DNA from: Paenibacillus spongiae
Lineage (GTDB): Bacteria; Bacillota; Bacilli; Paenibacillales; Paenibacillaceae
Length of the DNA: 64,000 bases
Reading direction: 5' to 3'
NCBI RefSeq assembly: GCF_024734895.1
Contig: NZ_CP091430.1
Span: 1,211,001 to 1,275,000 of the forward strand
Below, one piece after another: positions 50,477-59,066 of the stretch. A program made the position numbers and the translations under genes. The notes beneath the pieces were generated by a model. The model saw only the letters and a program-made list of their open reading frames with translations. It did no database searches and was not told the DNA's origin. Position 1 is the first letter of the stretch; each line of letters opens with the position of its first letter.

Positions 50477-51016
50477 ATGGTCACAACCGAACGGCAAACG
50501 GATGACGAAGCTATATTGAAGCAGGCCGTTCGCGGAGATGGGCAAGCGCTGGCTGTGCTGCTGCGCGACAACTACACTCTATTGTACCGGTATATGCTGA
50601 AGGTGACGATGAACAAGGCGATGGCCGAAGACCTCGTCCAGGAGACGATGCTCAAGGCGATTGAGCGAATCGGGTCCTTCCAGTTGCGATCGAAATTTTC
50701 CACATGGCTGATTTCGATCGGTACCCGTCTTTATATGGACGAGATGCGCAAGAAAAAGCGCGAGCGCAATTGGCAGAATACCGAGCAGGCGATGCAGTCC
50801 ATCCGCTTCGATGCGGCCATGAGACAGGATGAATGGCCGGAGGCGCTGGATGCGCTCGCCGACATGCCTTACGATATCCGCGTTCCGATTTTGCTGAAAT
50901 ATTATTACGGATATGCCTACGAGGAGATTGCGAAGTGGCTCGATATACCGGTAGGCACCGTCAAGTCCAGGCTGCATAACGGCCTGAAGCATCTGCGAAA
51001 GGAGCTGAGCCAATGA
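50477..51016 (+). CDS. sigY: ECF sigma factor, SigY-like
   Basis: RNA polymerase sigma factor of 179 residues with regions 2 (AEDLVQETMLKAIERIGSFQ, SKFSTWLISI) and 4 (GYAYEEIAKWLDIPVGTVKS). AAAGGGG precedes the ATG. The six genes that follow match the order of B. subtilis sigY-yxlCDEFG, which supports the name. The next gene overlaps by 4 bases and encodes its probable membrane anti-sigma. Confidence 0.9.
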   Translation: MVTTERQTDDEAILKQAVRGDGQALAVLLRDNYTLLYRYMLKVTMNKAMAEDLVQETMLKAIERIGSFQLRSKFSTWLISIGTRLYMDEMRKKKRERNWQNTEQAMQSIRFDAAMRQDEWPEALDALADMPYDIRVPILLKYYYGYAYEEIAKWLDIPVGTVKSRLHNGLKHLRKELSQ

Positions 51017-51417
51017 GAAGGAAGAATCGCCAAGACGGCCAAGGAAAGCGCAATACGGAAGAGGACTTCCGGCTTGACAGCAGTATGCCGGAGGAAGATC
51101 GGGAGGCTGAACAATTCGAGCAGCTGGTTGGCCGCCATTTGCGGCAATGGGATGATTCCGTGATGCCGGATGTACCGTCACTCCAATCGCTGGAGCGTCT
51201 TGCGAGCGGTCACCGGAGCCGGTTAAAGGGGCGATTATGGCGCGACCTGCTGTTGTTCTGGATGGTCAGCGGCATGATCTTATCCGGACTTCTGCTGCTC
51301 GTGCAGCGCGATCTGAAGCTGTTTGTCATCGTGCAGGTTGTTGTTCTTATGGCAGCTTGCCTGTTTCTGGCCAGTTCGGCGGCCCGCAAGGAAGGACGAG
51401 GCAAATGGACGAGTTAA
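51013..51417 (+). CDS. yxlC: YxlC-like membrane anti-sigma candidate
   Basis: 134 residues: a charged cytoplasmic N-terminus of about 75 residues and two membrane helices (LLLFWMVSGMILSGLLLLV and LFVIVQVVVLMAACLFLASS). In B. subtilis YxlC and YxlD restrain SigY; the layout and position are the same here. ATGA overlap with sigY. Confidence 0.78.
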   Translation: MRRKNRQDGQGKRNTEEDFRLDSSMPEEDREAEQFEQLVGRHLRQWDDSVMPDVPSLQSLERLASGHRSRLKGRLWRDLLLFWMVSGMILSGLLLLVQRDLKLFVIVQVVVLMAACLFLASSAARKEGRGKWTS

Positions 51418-51623
51418 AGGGGGTTCCGGTATGGCTTTTGATCCTGCTCGTGATCGTACTTTTATGCCAATCCACGTGGCTGTTCATCGATGCCAGAAAG
51501 CACAGCCGGTTCCCATGGTTTTGGGGGCTGTGGGGGCTCATTCAGGTGCCCATGCCGTTCATTCTATATTGGCTCGTCGTTCGAGTGGATTGGAAGAAGT
51601 TCGGGAAGTCGCGCAGGAAGTAG
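51405..51623 (+). CDS. yxlD: YxlD-like small membrane protein
   Basis: 72 residues with two membrane helices (VPVWLLILLVIVLLCQSTWL and WGLWGLIQVPMPFILYWLVV) separated by FIDARKHSRFPWFW. It starts inside the end of yxlC in another frame. Proposed co-inhibitor of the sigma factor by analogy with Bacillus. Confidence 0.78.
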   Translation: MDELKGVPVWLLILLVIVLLCQSTWLFIDARKHSRFPWFWGLWGLIQVPMPFILYWLVVRVDWKKFGKSRRK

Positions 51624-51702
51624 ACGTAGTCCCATTAATGATATTGGCCTCCAACCCGTCAATTAATCGATATCGTGATGTTTAATGAAGGAGGAATTCA
51701 AG

Positions 51703-51909
51703 ATGGATCAACTAACTAACCCGCAGCTGTGGGCCATTATCGGACCTGTAGTCGCTCTTCAGCTGCTGCTTATGATCATTGCGCTCGTTGCTTGCGTTCG
51801 TGCCGAAGAAACGCGCGGACCGCGCTGGATGTGGGTGCTCATCATTATATTCGGAAATCTGATCGGTTCCATTCTATTCTTTATCTTCGGAAGGAAGGGG
51901 ATGTCATGA
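51703..51909 (+). CDS. yxlE: YxlE-like membrane protein, PLDc_N-type
   Basis: 68 residues: LWAIIGPVVALQLLLMIIAL and WMWVLIIIFGNLIGSILFFI are membrane helices flanking CVRAEETRGPRW, the phospholipase-D N-terminal nuclease-associated membrane motif. GAAGGAGG precedes the ATG. ATGA overlap with the ABC ATPase. Confidence 0.82.
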   Translation: MDQLTNPQLWAIIGPVVALQLLLMIIALVACVRAEETRGPRWMWVLIIIFGNLIGSILFFIFGRKGMS

Positions 51910-52829
51910 GCGGACTCTTGCAGGTCGAGGGGCTGACCAAGTCGTTTGCAGGCTCCAAGGCGGTGGACGATATTCATTTTACAATCGGCGAAGGTCGCTG
52001 CATGGCGCTGCTCGGTCCGAACGGAGCGGGCAAAACGACGACGATCCGGATGATCATCGGACTCCTGGAGCCCACCTCCGGCAGCATTGCTTTCCGGAAT
52101 CAAGCGTCTGGAACAGACCGCCGCAAGCAGATCGGTTATTTGCCCCAAATCCCGGCTTTCTATGGCTGGATGAGCGGCAAGGAGTTTCTGGTTTACGCGG
52201 GCAGGCTTTGCGGCTTAAGCGCCAGAGAAGCGGATGCGCGCAGCAAAGAATTGCTGGAGCGGGTCGGAATCGCTAATGCCGGCAAGCGCCGTATCAGCGG
52301 TTACTCGGGCGGAATGAAGCAGCGTCTCGGGCTGGCGCAGGCGCTTATCCACAAGCCCAGTCTACTCGTGCTGGACGAGCCCGTATCCGCGCTTGATCCA
52401 ATCGGCCGGCGCGAGGTCATGGCGCTGCTCTCCGAGCTCAAGCAGGAGACGACCGTCCTGTTCTCTACGCATGTGCTGCATGATGCCGAGGAGCTGTGCG
52501 ACGATGTTCTTATCATGCGGGAAGGAAAGATTGCCGTCTATGGGGCGATCGATGATATTCGGGATGCTAACCGCCAGCCGGTGCTGCTTCTGGAGACGGA
52601 AGGAGACGAGCGTTCACGGCAATGGCTGAAGGAATGGCTGCGCAACAAGCCCGCTTATGTTCAATCGGCAGAAGAGGTTGACAGAGGCATTCGCCTTGTC
52701 GTGAACGACGTCCGCACGGCAAGACGCAGCCTGCTCGCTCAGCTTGTGGAAGCGGACGTACGTGTGACGAAGCTGGAGTTCGGACATACGTCGCTGGAGG
52801 ACTTATTTATAAAGGCGGTGGCGAGATGA
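51906..52829 (+). CDS. yxlF: ABC exporter ATPase, YxlF-like
   Basis: 307 residues. Walker A GPNGAGKT near residue 38, signature SGGMKQRLGLAQAL, Walker B SLLVLDEPVSALDP and a switch His in FSTHVLHDAEE. The C-terminal domain follows the type seen with ABC-2 permeases. Works with the permease YxlG; probably exports a toxic peptide or repairs the envelope under sigma control. Confidence 0.9.
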   Translation: MSGLLQVEGLTKSFAGSKAVDDIHFTIGEGRCMALLGPNGAGKTTTIRMIIGLLEPTSGSIAFRNQASGTDRRKQIGYLPQIPAFYGWMSGKEFLVYAGRLCGLSAREADARSKELLERVGIANAGKRRISGYSGGMKQRLGLAQALIHKPSLLVLDEPVSALDPIGRREVMALLSELKQETTVLFSTHVLHDAEELCDDVLIMREGKIAVYGAIDDIRDANRQPVLLLETEGDERSRQWLKEWLRNKPAYVQSAEEVDRGIRLVVNDVRTARRSLLAQLVEADVRVTKLEFGHTSLEDLFIKAVAR

Positions 52830-53608
52830 CGCAATGGTTCGTGTTATACCGGAAGGAATGGAGGGAGCTTGTCCGGAGCTATAAGCTGATCTGGGTACCG
52901 ATCGTCTTCATTCTCCTCGGAGCTTCACAGCCGGTCACCACATATTTTTTGCCGGATATCCTCGCGAGCGCCGGCAATCTGCCGGAAGGCGCCACATTTG
53001 AATTTCCTGTGCCGCGGGCGGTGGAGGTGCTTGCGCAAACGTTAAGCCAGTTCGGTACACTGGGGCTGCTTGTCGTTGCGCTGTCCTGCATGGGAACGAT
53101 ATCCGGTGAACGGGTCAGCGGAACGGCTTCGATGATACTAGTCAAGCCGGTCTCCTACACGGCGTTCGTAACTTCCAAGTGGGCTGCGATGCTGACCCTG
53201 TCCACGCTTTCCTTTGCCATGGGCTATGGGGCGTCCTGGTATTATACGATGGCCTTGTTTGAGGCTGTCGGCTGGCAGGAGGTCGTGGGAAGCTTGCTCC
53301 TCTTTGCCCTGTGGCTCGGCTTTGTTGGCACCGTGACGATCATGTTCAGCTCGCTGCTGCGCAGTCCGGCGGCTGCGGCTTTCTCCGCCCTGGCATCAGC
53401 TATGCTGCTGTCTGTAACGGCGTCTCTGCTGCCCCGTGCCTTCGCATGGAGCCCGGGCAATCTGTCGAAGCTCGCTTCCGAGCAAGTGCTGAATGGTTCC
53501 GTGGAAGGAGCGTGGCTGCCTGTTATCATTACGCTATGCTGCATGGCGGCCGCCCTGTTGGCAAGTGCGGGGGTATTACGGAAACGCCCTTCACTGGATG
53601 CAGTCTAG
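52826..53608 (+). CDS. yxlG: ABC-2 type permease, YxlG-like
   Basis: 260 residues, six membrane helices, with the ABC-2 motif LSCMGTISGERVSGTASMIL in the cytoplasmic loop. Overlaps the ATPase stop by 4 bases. Last gene of the operon; no terminator hairpin is clear in the 195-base gap after it. That gap holds an inverted repeat TATCAATT / AATTGATA at 53732-53739 and 53772-53779. Confidence 0.88.
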   Translation: MTQWFVLYRKEWRELVRSYKLIWVPIVFILLGASQPVTTYFLPDILASAGNLPEGATFEFPVPRAVEVLAQTLSQFGTLGLLVVALSCMGTISGERVSGTASMILVKPVSYTAFVTSKWAAMLTLSTLSFAMGYGASWYYTMALFEAVGWQEVVGSLLLFALWLGFVGTVTIMFSSLLRSPAAAAFSALASAMLLSVTASLLPRAFAWSPGNLSKLASEQVLNGSVEGAWLPVIITLCCMAAALLASAGVLRKRPSLDAV

Positions 53609-53804
53609 ATAATGGCATTGCGCAGCGAGCCTTGCAGTACAAGGCGCCTGGGCTGGGAGCAGCATCCGATACTTCCGCTATCGCAAGGGCGTCAGCGGCG
53701 TGGAAATAATTTACGCTTATTCCGCTTGCTCTATCAATTGGACTTCGCTATTATATTTTAGTAGGAAAACAAATTGATAAGTTAGCAGAGGCAGGGATGT
53801 AAAC

Positions 53805-54182
53805 ATGCTCAAGCTAGGGCAGAAAGTAATTATAATTTCAGACCTATTCGAACAGAATCTTCCCATCGGGGAGTATGGATATATTATTGCCTACGACCGC
53901 AATGCCGACAATGCATTCGATTATGTCGTTCGGGTCCCTAAGGCAGGCCGTAATTTCTATGTGCCGGCGGAGGATATCGAGCTGGAGGAAGTGCTGCTTC
54001 AGCTGGAAGCCGAACGCGTGGAGCGTGAGGCGCTGATCGATTATGCGCTCGCGACTCATAACGAAGAGCTGTTCCGCCGCGTAATGAACGGCGATGAGGC
54101 TGATGCGCCGGAGGAAAGCGCCAACGAGGCACAGAGCCGCGAGGACTTTATTCGGCAGGTGAACTTGAAGGCCTGGATTTAA
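53805..54182 (+). CDS. Small cytoplasmic protein with IDEAL domain
   Basis: 125 residues. The first half (GQKVIIISDLFEQNLPIGEY onward) looks like a KOW/SH3-like beta barrel; the second half contains REALIDYALATHNEELFRRV, the IDEAL motif (I/L-D-x-AL---D--F) found in small Bacillales proteins that bridge partners. Function unknown. A GATAATTATC palindrome directly follows the stop. Confidence 0.6.
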   Translation: MLKLGQKVIIISDLFEQNLPIGEYGYIIAYDRNADNAFDYVVRVPKAGRNFYVPAEDIELEEVLLQLEAERVEREALIDYALATHNEELFRRVMNGDEADAPEESANEAQSREDFIRQVNLKAWI

Positions 54183-54327
54183 GATAATTATCAATGAGGC
54201 TGCGGTATCGACCCCCGTTTATTGTCCGGGCAGTAGACGACAGCCTTATTTGTTTGAAAGGGATTATTTACATCTACGCCAGTTTCTCAAATAAGACTGC
54301 CTGGCATGGTATTTAAATCTAAAGAAG

Positions 54328-54489
54328 ATGTTTAAATACATGGTTCTTATGTTCGGAATCGTACTCCTATTCGACGGTCTGATGCGTAAGCAAGCCTCGC
54401 CGGGCTGCATCAAGATCTCTCCTGCCGAGCAAGAGAAATTTATAAGTGAGCTGAAGCGAAGATCCCCTCATATCGTGTTTGATTTATAA
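54328..54489 (+). CDS. 53-residue membrane-anchored peptide, unknown
   Basis: Starts MFKYMVLMFGIVLLFDGLMR, one short hydrophobic segment, followed by a charged cytoplasmic or external tail containing SPAEQEKFISELKRR. An AAAGAAG site is close to the ATG. A strong terminator begins 16 bases after the stop, which argues that it is a real short gene. Too short for ordinary gene calling. Confidence 0.5.
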   Translation: MFKYMVLMFGIVLLFDGLMRKQASPGCIKISPAEQEKFISELKRRSPHIVFDL

Positions 54490-54504
54490 TCAGCCTTATT
54501 TTAG

Positions 54505-54540
54505 AAGAGAGCCTGCCGATATTCCGGTAGGCTCTCTTTC
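54505..54540. terminator. Bidirectional terminator
   Basis: AGAGAGCCTGCC (54506-54517) pairs with GGTAGGCTCTCT (54526-54537, one G-U pair) and a T-rich stretch follows on the plus strand. It sits between the 53-residue gene and the converging secreted protein gene. Confidence 0.8.
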
Positions 54541-54577
54541 TGTTACAGGTCATGAACATCATACGGCATCGTTATGT

Positions 54578-55390
54578 TTACGTATCTGCTCCGTCCCCGT
54601 CTTCGGCTGTCTGCGAATCGGATGCAGCTGATTTCGAAGGCGCTTTTCCTTGGAATCCGCCTCTATGTCCGCCTCCGCCGTGTACTCGTTCCTGTCCGTT
54701 GACGATATTTTTCGCCTTTTCCTCAGCGGCGGCCGCTTGCGTATCGGCTTGCTCCTTCGTCAGCTTCCCGTCCTCTAAGGCTTGGTTGATCTGCTCCGCG
54801 ATGGAGGCTTTCACCAGATCGATTAGTTTCTGTTCTTCCACGCCCTTCTCTTTGGCCAGATCGGCTAAGGACTTACCGGACTTCAATGCATCCGCAAGCT
54901 CTGAATCGCTAAGACCGAGCAGCTTGGCAATCCCGCCAAGGTCTGTCTTGTCAAGCACACCGAATCTTTCATGGCGGCCTTTTCCTTCAAACGGTCCAGC
55001 GGAATCGATCGACGTGTCCAAATTGGATGTGAACTGCGTTTTTTCTTCCTTTTGACGGTTATCGAACGCAGCCGTAAGCGCCTGCTTTAATTGCTCGCGC
55101 GACACGCCCTGTGCTTCGGCTATCTGAGCCAGCGTCTGCCCTGCAGCCAGCTTCTCGTTCATCCCGTCCTGATCAATCTTAAGGAGATCCAGCACGTCTT
55201 GGCTTACGGGACCTCCCATTTTCCCGTGACTGTGGCTGCGGTACCCAATATCTGAGGTGCTCTGCGTCTTCTTTATGCTATTGTCGCTGCCAGCATTTGT
55301 CGTTGCCGCCGAAGTTGCGGCATATGCGCTCAGCGGTATCATAGCCGCCAACGCTGCCGTGATGCTAATCGTTTTCAGGTACTTGTTCAT
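54578..55390 (-). CDS. Secreted protein with two helical repeats
   Basis: 270 residues: signal peptide ending AYA-A (about residue 24), then two related modules, DQDGMNEKLAAGQTLAQIAE with GVSREQLKQALTAA, and SDSELADALKSGKSLADLAK with GVEEQKLIDLVKAS, and a Gly/Asp/Ser-rich tail. The modules share L-x-x-G-x-(T/S)LA-(I/L)A----V and recur in secreted Bacillales proteins. The ATG at 55390 has AGGAGG upstream and starts the signal peptide. Role unknown; possibly envelope or spore surface. Confidence 0.75.
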   Translation of the reverse strand: MNKYLKTISITAALAAMIPLSAYAATSAATTNAGSDNSIKKTQSTSDIGYRSHSHGKMGGPVSQDVLDLLKIDQDGMNEKLAAGQTLAQIAEAQGVSREQLKQALTAAFDNRQKEEKTQFTSNLDTSIDSAGPFEGKGRHERFGVLDKTDLGGIAKLLGLSDSELADALKSGKSLADLAKEKGVEEQKLIDLVKASIAEQINQALEDGKLTKEQADTQAAAAEEKAKNIVNGQERVHGGGGHRGGFQGKAPSKSAASDSQTAEDGDGADT

Positions 55391-55540
55391 CGTTCGAAAT
55401 CCTCCTCTTGAAGCGAATATGGGCTTGCATCTTTCATTATGGCCATGCTTCCTTAAGCGGAAATGAAAGGAAGATAAGCGTGAGCTGAGTGTTTGCTGAA
55501 AATGCAAGGAGCAAGGTTCCGAGTCGGAACTCCTTTTCCA

Positions 55541-55570
55541 TTGAGTTCAACCCGTTTCTTGCGCTATAAT
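55541..55570 (+). promoter_or_regulatory. Promoter of gatCAB
   Basis: TTGAGT (55541-55546), an 18-base spacer and TATAAT (55565-55570). An AGGAGGA directly after the -10 is followed by ATGTGA (start then stop) and by a 6-codon GTG frame, MSTQGQ; whether these are translated is unclear. Confidence 0.75.
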
Positions 55571-55616
55571 AGGAGGAATGTGAGCACACAAGGACAATAA
55601 GGGAGGCCACGCGCCC

Positions 55617-55904
55617 ATGAGCATTACGGTCAAGGACGTTGAACATGTCGCCAATTTAGCGCGGCTGGAGCTTGCGGAGCAGGAGAAAGAGCAGCTCACC
55701 GTGCAGCTTAATGCGATTCTAAAATATGCGGAGAAGCTCGGCGAGCTGGATACCGATCACGTTGAGCCGACCAGCCATGTGCTGCCGGTTACGAATGTCA
55801 TGCGGGAGGACCGTGTTCGTGAATCGGTTTCGGTCGAGACAGCCATGAAGAATGCGCCGGATGAGGAAGACGGCCAGTTCAAAGTGCCGGCTGTATTGGA
55901 ATAG
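55617..55904 (+). CDS. gatC: Aspartyl/glutamyl-tRNA amidotransferase subunit C
   Basis: 95-residue scaffold subunit. VKDVEHVANLARLELAEQEK and LDTDHVEPTSHVLP are typical GatC stretches. GGGAGG precedes the ATG. First gene of gatCAB, which makes Gln-tRNA(Gln) and Asn-tRNA(Asn) by transamidation. Confidence 0.95.
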   Translation: MSITVKDVEHVANLARLELAEQEKEQLTVQLNAILKYAEKLGELDTDHVEPTSHVLPVTNVMREDRVRESVSVETAMKNAPDEEDGQFKVPAVLE

Positions 55905-55990
55905 AGGCAAGAGCCTGCTTGACGGCGGGTTACCGGTTGTTTAACGCCCGCACCTGGCGTGCGCGGCGAAGTTGAAGGGAGGAAGGATTG

Positions 55991-57448
55991 TTGGCACCAT
56001 TTGATTTGCGCCTTCAGGAAGTACATAACAAACTGGCAAGCAAAGAGCTTTCCGTCACCGATCTGGTTCAGGAGTCGTATCGGCGGATTGCAGAGACAGA
56101 CGCTTCCATTCAAGCGTTTCTTACATTAAACGAAGACGGCGCCCGCGCCGCTGCTTCCGAACTGGACAAGCAGCTTCAAGAAGGCGGGGAGAGAGGGCTT
56201 CTGTTCGGCCTGCCCGCAGGCATTAAAGATAATATCGTGACGGAAGGGCTGCTCACGACTTGCGCCAGCCAATTTCTGCGCAACCACGATCCGATTTATG
56301 ACGCGACCGTGGTCAAGAAGCTGAAAGCCGCGCAATCCGTTACGATTGGCAAGCTCAATATGGATGAATTCGCGATGGGCGGCTCGAATGAAAATTCCAG
56401 CTTTTATCCGACGCGCAATCCGTGGAACACGGAATATGTACCTGGCGGTTCGAGCGGAGGCTCTGCAGCGGCAGTTGCGGCCGGCCAAGTGTATTTCTCG
56501 CTGGGCTCCGACACGGGCGGATCGATCCGGCAGCCGGCTGCTTACTGCGGCGTTGTCGGCCTGAAGCCGACCTACGGTCTTGTTTCGCGGTTTGGCCTGG
56601 TCGCATTCGCCTCGTCGCTCGACCAGATCGGACCGCTCACGAAGAACGTGGAGGATTCCGCATACGTCTTGCAGGCGCTTGCCGGTTATGATGAGATGGA
56701 TTCGACCTCGGCTAACGTGGATATTCCTGATTATGTGAACGCGCTGAACGGCGATGTGAAAGGCCTCCGCATCGGGGTTCCGAAGGAGTATCTCGGACAA
56801 GGCATCGACCCTAAAGTGAAAGAAGCCGTGCTCAATGCACTGAAAGTATACGAAAGCCTCGGCGCAACATGGGAGGAAGTATCTTTGCCGCATACGGAAT
56901 ATGCGGTTGCCACTTACTATCTGCTTGCATCGTCCGAAGCTTCATCGAACCTTGCCCGCTTTGACGGCGTTCGTTACGGCGTGCGCGCCGATAACCCGGA
57001 CAACTTGATCGAGCTGTACCGGAAGTCGCGCAGCCAAGGGTTCGGTCCTGAAGTGAAGCGCCGGATTATGCTGGGTACCTATGCGCTAAGCTCCGGCTAC
57101 TATGATGCTTATTATTTGAAGGCGCAGAAAGTCCGGACGCTTATCAAGCAGGATTTCGATAACGTCTTTGCCAACTACGATTTAATTATCGGCCCGACGG
57201 CGCCGACGCCGGCTTTCCATATCGGCGAACAGGTAAACGATCCGCTGACGATGTATCTGAACGATATTTGCACGATCCCTGTCAGCTTGGCGGGAGTGCC
57301 CGCGATCAGCGTTCCATGCGGCTTCGCGGACGGGCTGCCGATCGGCCTGCAAATTATCGGCAAAGCGTTCGACGAGACGACCGTGCTGCGTGCGGCGCAT
57401 GCGTACGAACAGCATACGGAGCATCACAAACAGCGTCCGCAGCTCTAA
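55991..57448 (+). CDS. gatA: Aspartyl/glutamyl-tRNA amidotransferase subunit A
   Basis: Amidase subunit of 485 residues that releases ammonia from glutamine. The Ser-cisSer-Lys triad is visible in GIKDNI (Lys), [14 protein letters not shown] and [20 protein letters not shown]. The start is one of two adjacent TTG codons (55988 or 55991) after GGGAGGAAGGA; 55991 has better spacing. Confidence 0.96.
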   Translation: MAPFDLRLQEVHNKLASKELSVTDLVQESYRRIAETDASIQAFLTLNEDGARAAASELDKQLQEGGERGLLFGLPAGIKDNIVTEGLLTTCASQFLRNHDPIYDATVVKKLKAAQSVTIGKLNMDEFAMGGSNENSSFYPTRNPWNTEYVPGGSSGGSAAAVAAGQVYFSLGSDTGGSIRQPAAYCGVVGLKPTYGLVSRFGLVAFASSLDQIGPLTKNVEDSAYVLQALAGYDEMDSTSANVDIPDYVNALNGDVKGLRIGVPKEYLGQGIDPKVKEAVLNALKVYESLGATWEEVSLPHTEYAVATYYLLASSEASSNLARFDGVRYGVRADNPDNLIELYRKSRSQGFGPEVKRRIMLGTYALSSGYYDAYYLKAQKVRTLIKQDFDNVFANYDLIIGPTAPTPAFHIGEQVNDPLTMYLNDICTIPVSLAGVPAISVPCGFADGLPIGLQIIGKAFDETTVLRAAHAYEQHTEHHKQRPQL

Positions 57449-57488
57449 GCTGATAGCGGATGTGAAGGAAGCGGAGGGCTAATATACG

Positions 57489-58931
57489 ATGTTTGAAGCA
57501 ACCAAATACGAGACGGTCATCGGGCTGGAAGTGCATGTCGAGCTCCACACGAAGAGTAAGATCTTCTGCGGCTGCTCCACCTCCTTCGGCGCCCCGCCGA
57601 ATACTCATACATGCCCGATTTGTCTTGGGCATCCCGGCGTTCTGCCGGTTCTGAACCGCCAGGCGGTGGAATACGCGATGAAAGCGGCGCTGGCGCTCAA
57701 TTGTACAATCGGCGATGTCAGCAAGTTCGACCGCAAAAACTATTTTTATCCCGATTCCCCAAAAGCCTATCAGATTTCCCAGTACGATCAGCCGATCGGC
57801 GAGAACGGTTGGATCGATATTGAAGTCGACGGCATTACGAAGCGGATCGGCATTACCCGTCTCCACCTCGAGGAGGATGCGGGCAAGCTGACCCATGTGG
57901 ACGGCGGCTACGCTTCGCTTGTCGATTTCAACCGTGTCGGCACGCCGCTCGTCGAGATCGTATCGGAGCCGGACATCCGTACGCCTGAGGAAGCAAAGGC
58001 ATACCTGGAGAAGCTTCGTGCGATTATGTTGTACTGCGACGTCTCCGATGTGAAGATGGAAGAAGGCTCGATGCGCTGCGATGCGAACGTGAGCATTCGC
58101 CCATATGATCAGAAGGAGTTCGGGACGCGGGCGGAGCTGAAGAATATGAACTCGTTCCGCGGCGTTCAGCGCGGTCTGGAGTATGAGCAGATGCGCCAAG
58201 CCGACGTTCTTGACAGCGGCGGCAAGGTCGTTCAGGAGACCCGTCGCTGGGATGAAGCGCAGGGTAAGACGTTCTCGATGCGCAGTAAGGAAGAAGCGCA
58301 TGATTATCGTTATTTCCCGGATCCGGACCTTGTGAAGGTAAATATCAGCGAAGAGTGGAAGGAACGCGTGCGTGCGTCCATTCCGGAGCTGCCGGATGCC
58401 CTCAAGGCGCGTTATACGAGCGAGCTCGGTCTGCCTGCTTACGATGCCGGCGTTATCACGTCTTCCAAGAAGCTTGCTGATTTCTTCGAAGAGAGCCTTC
58501 AGTATACCCAGGATGCCAAGTCGGTTGCGAATTGGATCATGGGCGATTTGCTCGGCTATCTGAATGCGAACGGTCAGGAGCTGGATGACGTTAAGATTAC
58601 CGGTCAAGGATTGGGCGAGATGATTGGTCTGATGGAGAAGGGCACGATCAGCAGCAAGATCGCCAAGACCGTGTTCAAGGCGATGCTGGAGAGCGGCAAG
58701 CGTCCACAGCAGATCGTGGAGGAGCAAGGCCTCGTCCAAATTAGCGACGAAGGTGCGATTGCGGCGGTTGTTGACCAGATCGTAAGCAAGAACCCGCAGT
58801 CGGTGGAGGATTTCAAAGCCGGCAAAGAGAAAGCGATCGGCTTCCTCGTCGGGCAAGTGATGAAAGAAACGAAGGGTAAAGCTAACCCGGCACTAGTGAA
58901 CAAGCTGCTGCTGGAGCGGTTGAATCAATAA
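57489..58931 (+). CDS. gatB: Aspartyl/glutamyl-tRNA amidotransferase subunit B
   Basis: Kinase-like subunit of 480 residues that phosphorylates the misacylated Glu/Asp and binds t[23 protein letters not shown] and [15 protein letters not shown] are the N-terminal signature with the Cys pair; the tail holds the YqeY-like helical domain. Ends the operon ahead of a terminator. Confidence 0.97.
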   Translation: MFEATKYETVIGLEVHVELHTKSKIFCGCSTSFGAPPNTHTCPICLGHPGVLPVLNRQAVEYAMKAALALNCTIGDVSKFDRKNYFYPDSPKAYQISQYDQPIGENGWIDIEVDGITKRIGITRLHLEEDAGKLTHVDGGYASLVDFNRVGTPLVEIVSEPDIRTPEEAKAYLEKLRAIMLYCDVSDVKMEEGSMRCDANVSIRPYDQKEFGTRAELKNMNSFRGVQRGLEYEQMRQADVLDSGGKVVQETRRWDEAQGKTFSMRSKEEAHDYRYFPDPDLVKVNISEEWKERVRASIPELPDALKARYTSELGLPAYDAGVITSSKKLADFFEESLQYTQDAKSVANWIMGDLLGYLNANGQELDDVKITGQGLGEMIGLMEKGTISSKIAKTVFKAMLESGKRPQQIVEEQGLVQISDEGAIAAVVDQIVSKNPQSVEDFKAGKEKAIGFLVGQVMKETKGKANPALVNKLLLERLNQ

Positions 58932-58941
58932 TTCGTCATGA

Positions 58942-58983
58942 AGAGGCATGTCCGACCATTCCATATCGGCATGCCTCTTTTCG
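58942..58983 (+). terminator. Terminator of gatCAB
   Basis: AGAGGCATG (58943-58951) and CATGCCTCT (58971-58979) form a perfect stem, followed by TTTTCG. Confidence 0.88.
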
Positions 58984-59066
58984 TATTCCCGTTCTTATGC
59001 GCGACTGTTTGTTGTGTTACAATAATATGGCGAATGGAGAAGTAACCGAAGCCCGGAAGGCGCAAC

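Noticed and set aside
55571..55600. Leader peptide before gatC
   Set aside because: ATG-TGA and a 6-codon GTG frame follow an AGGAGGA, but the site lies at or before the expected transcription start, so translation is doubtful.
57354..58856. 500-residue open frame on the minus strand
   Set aside because: Antisense shadow of gatB, a strongly conserved gene.
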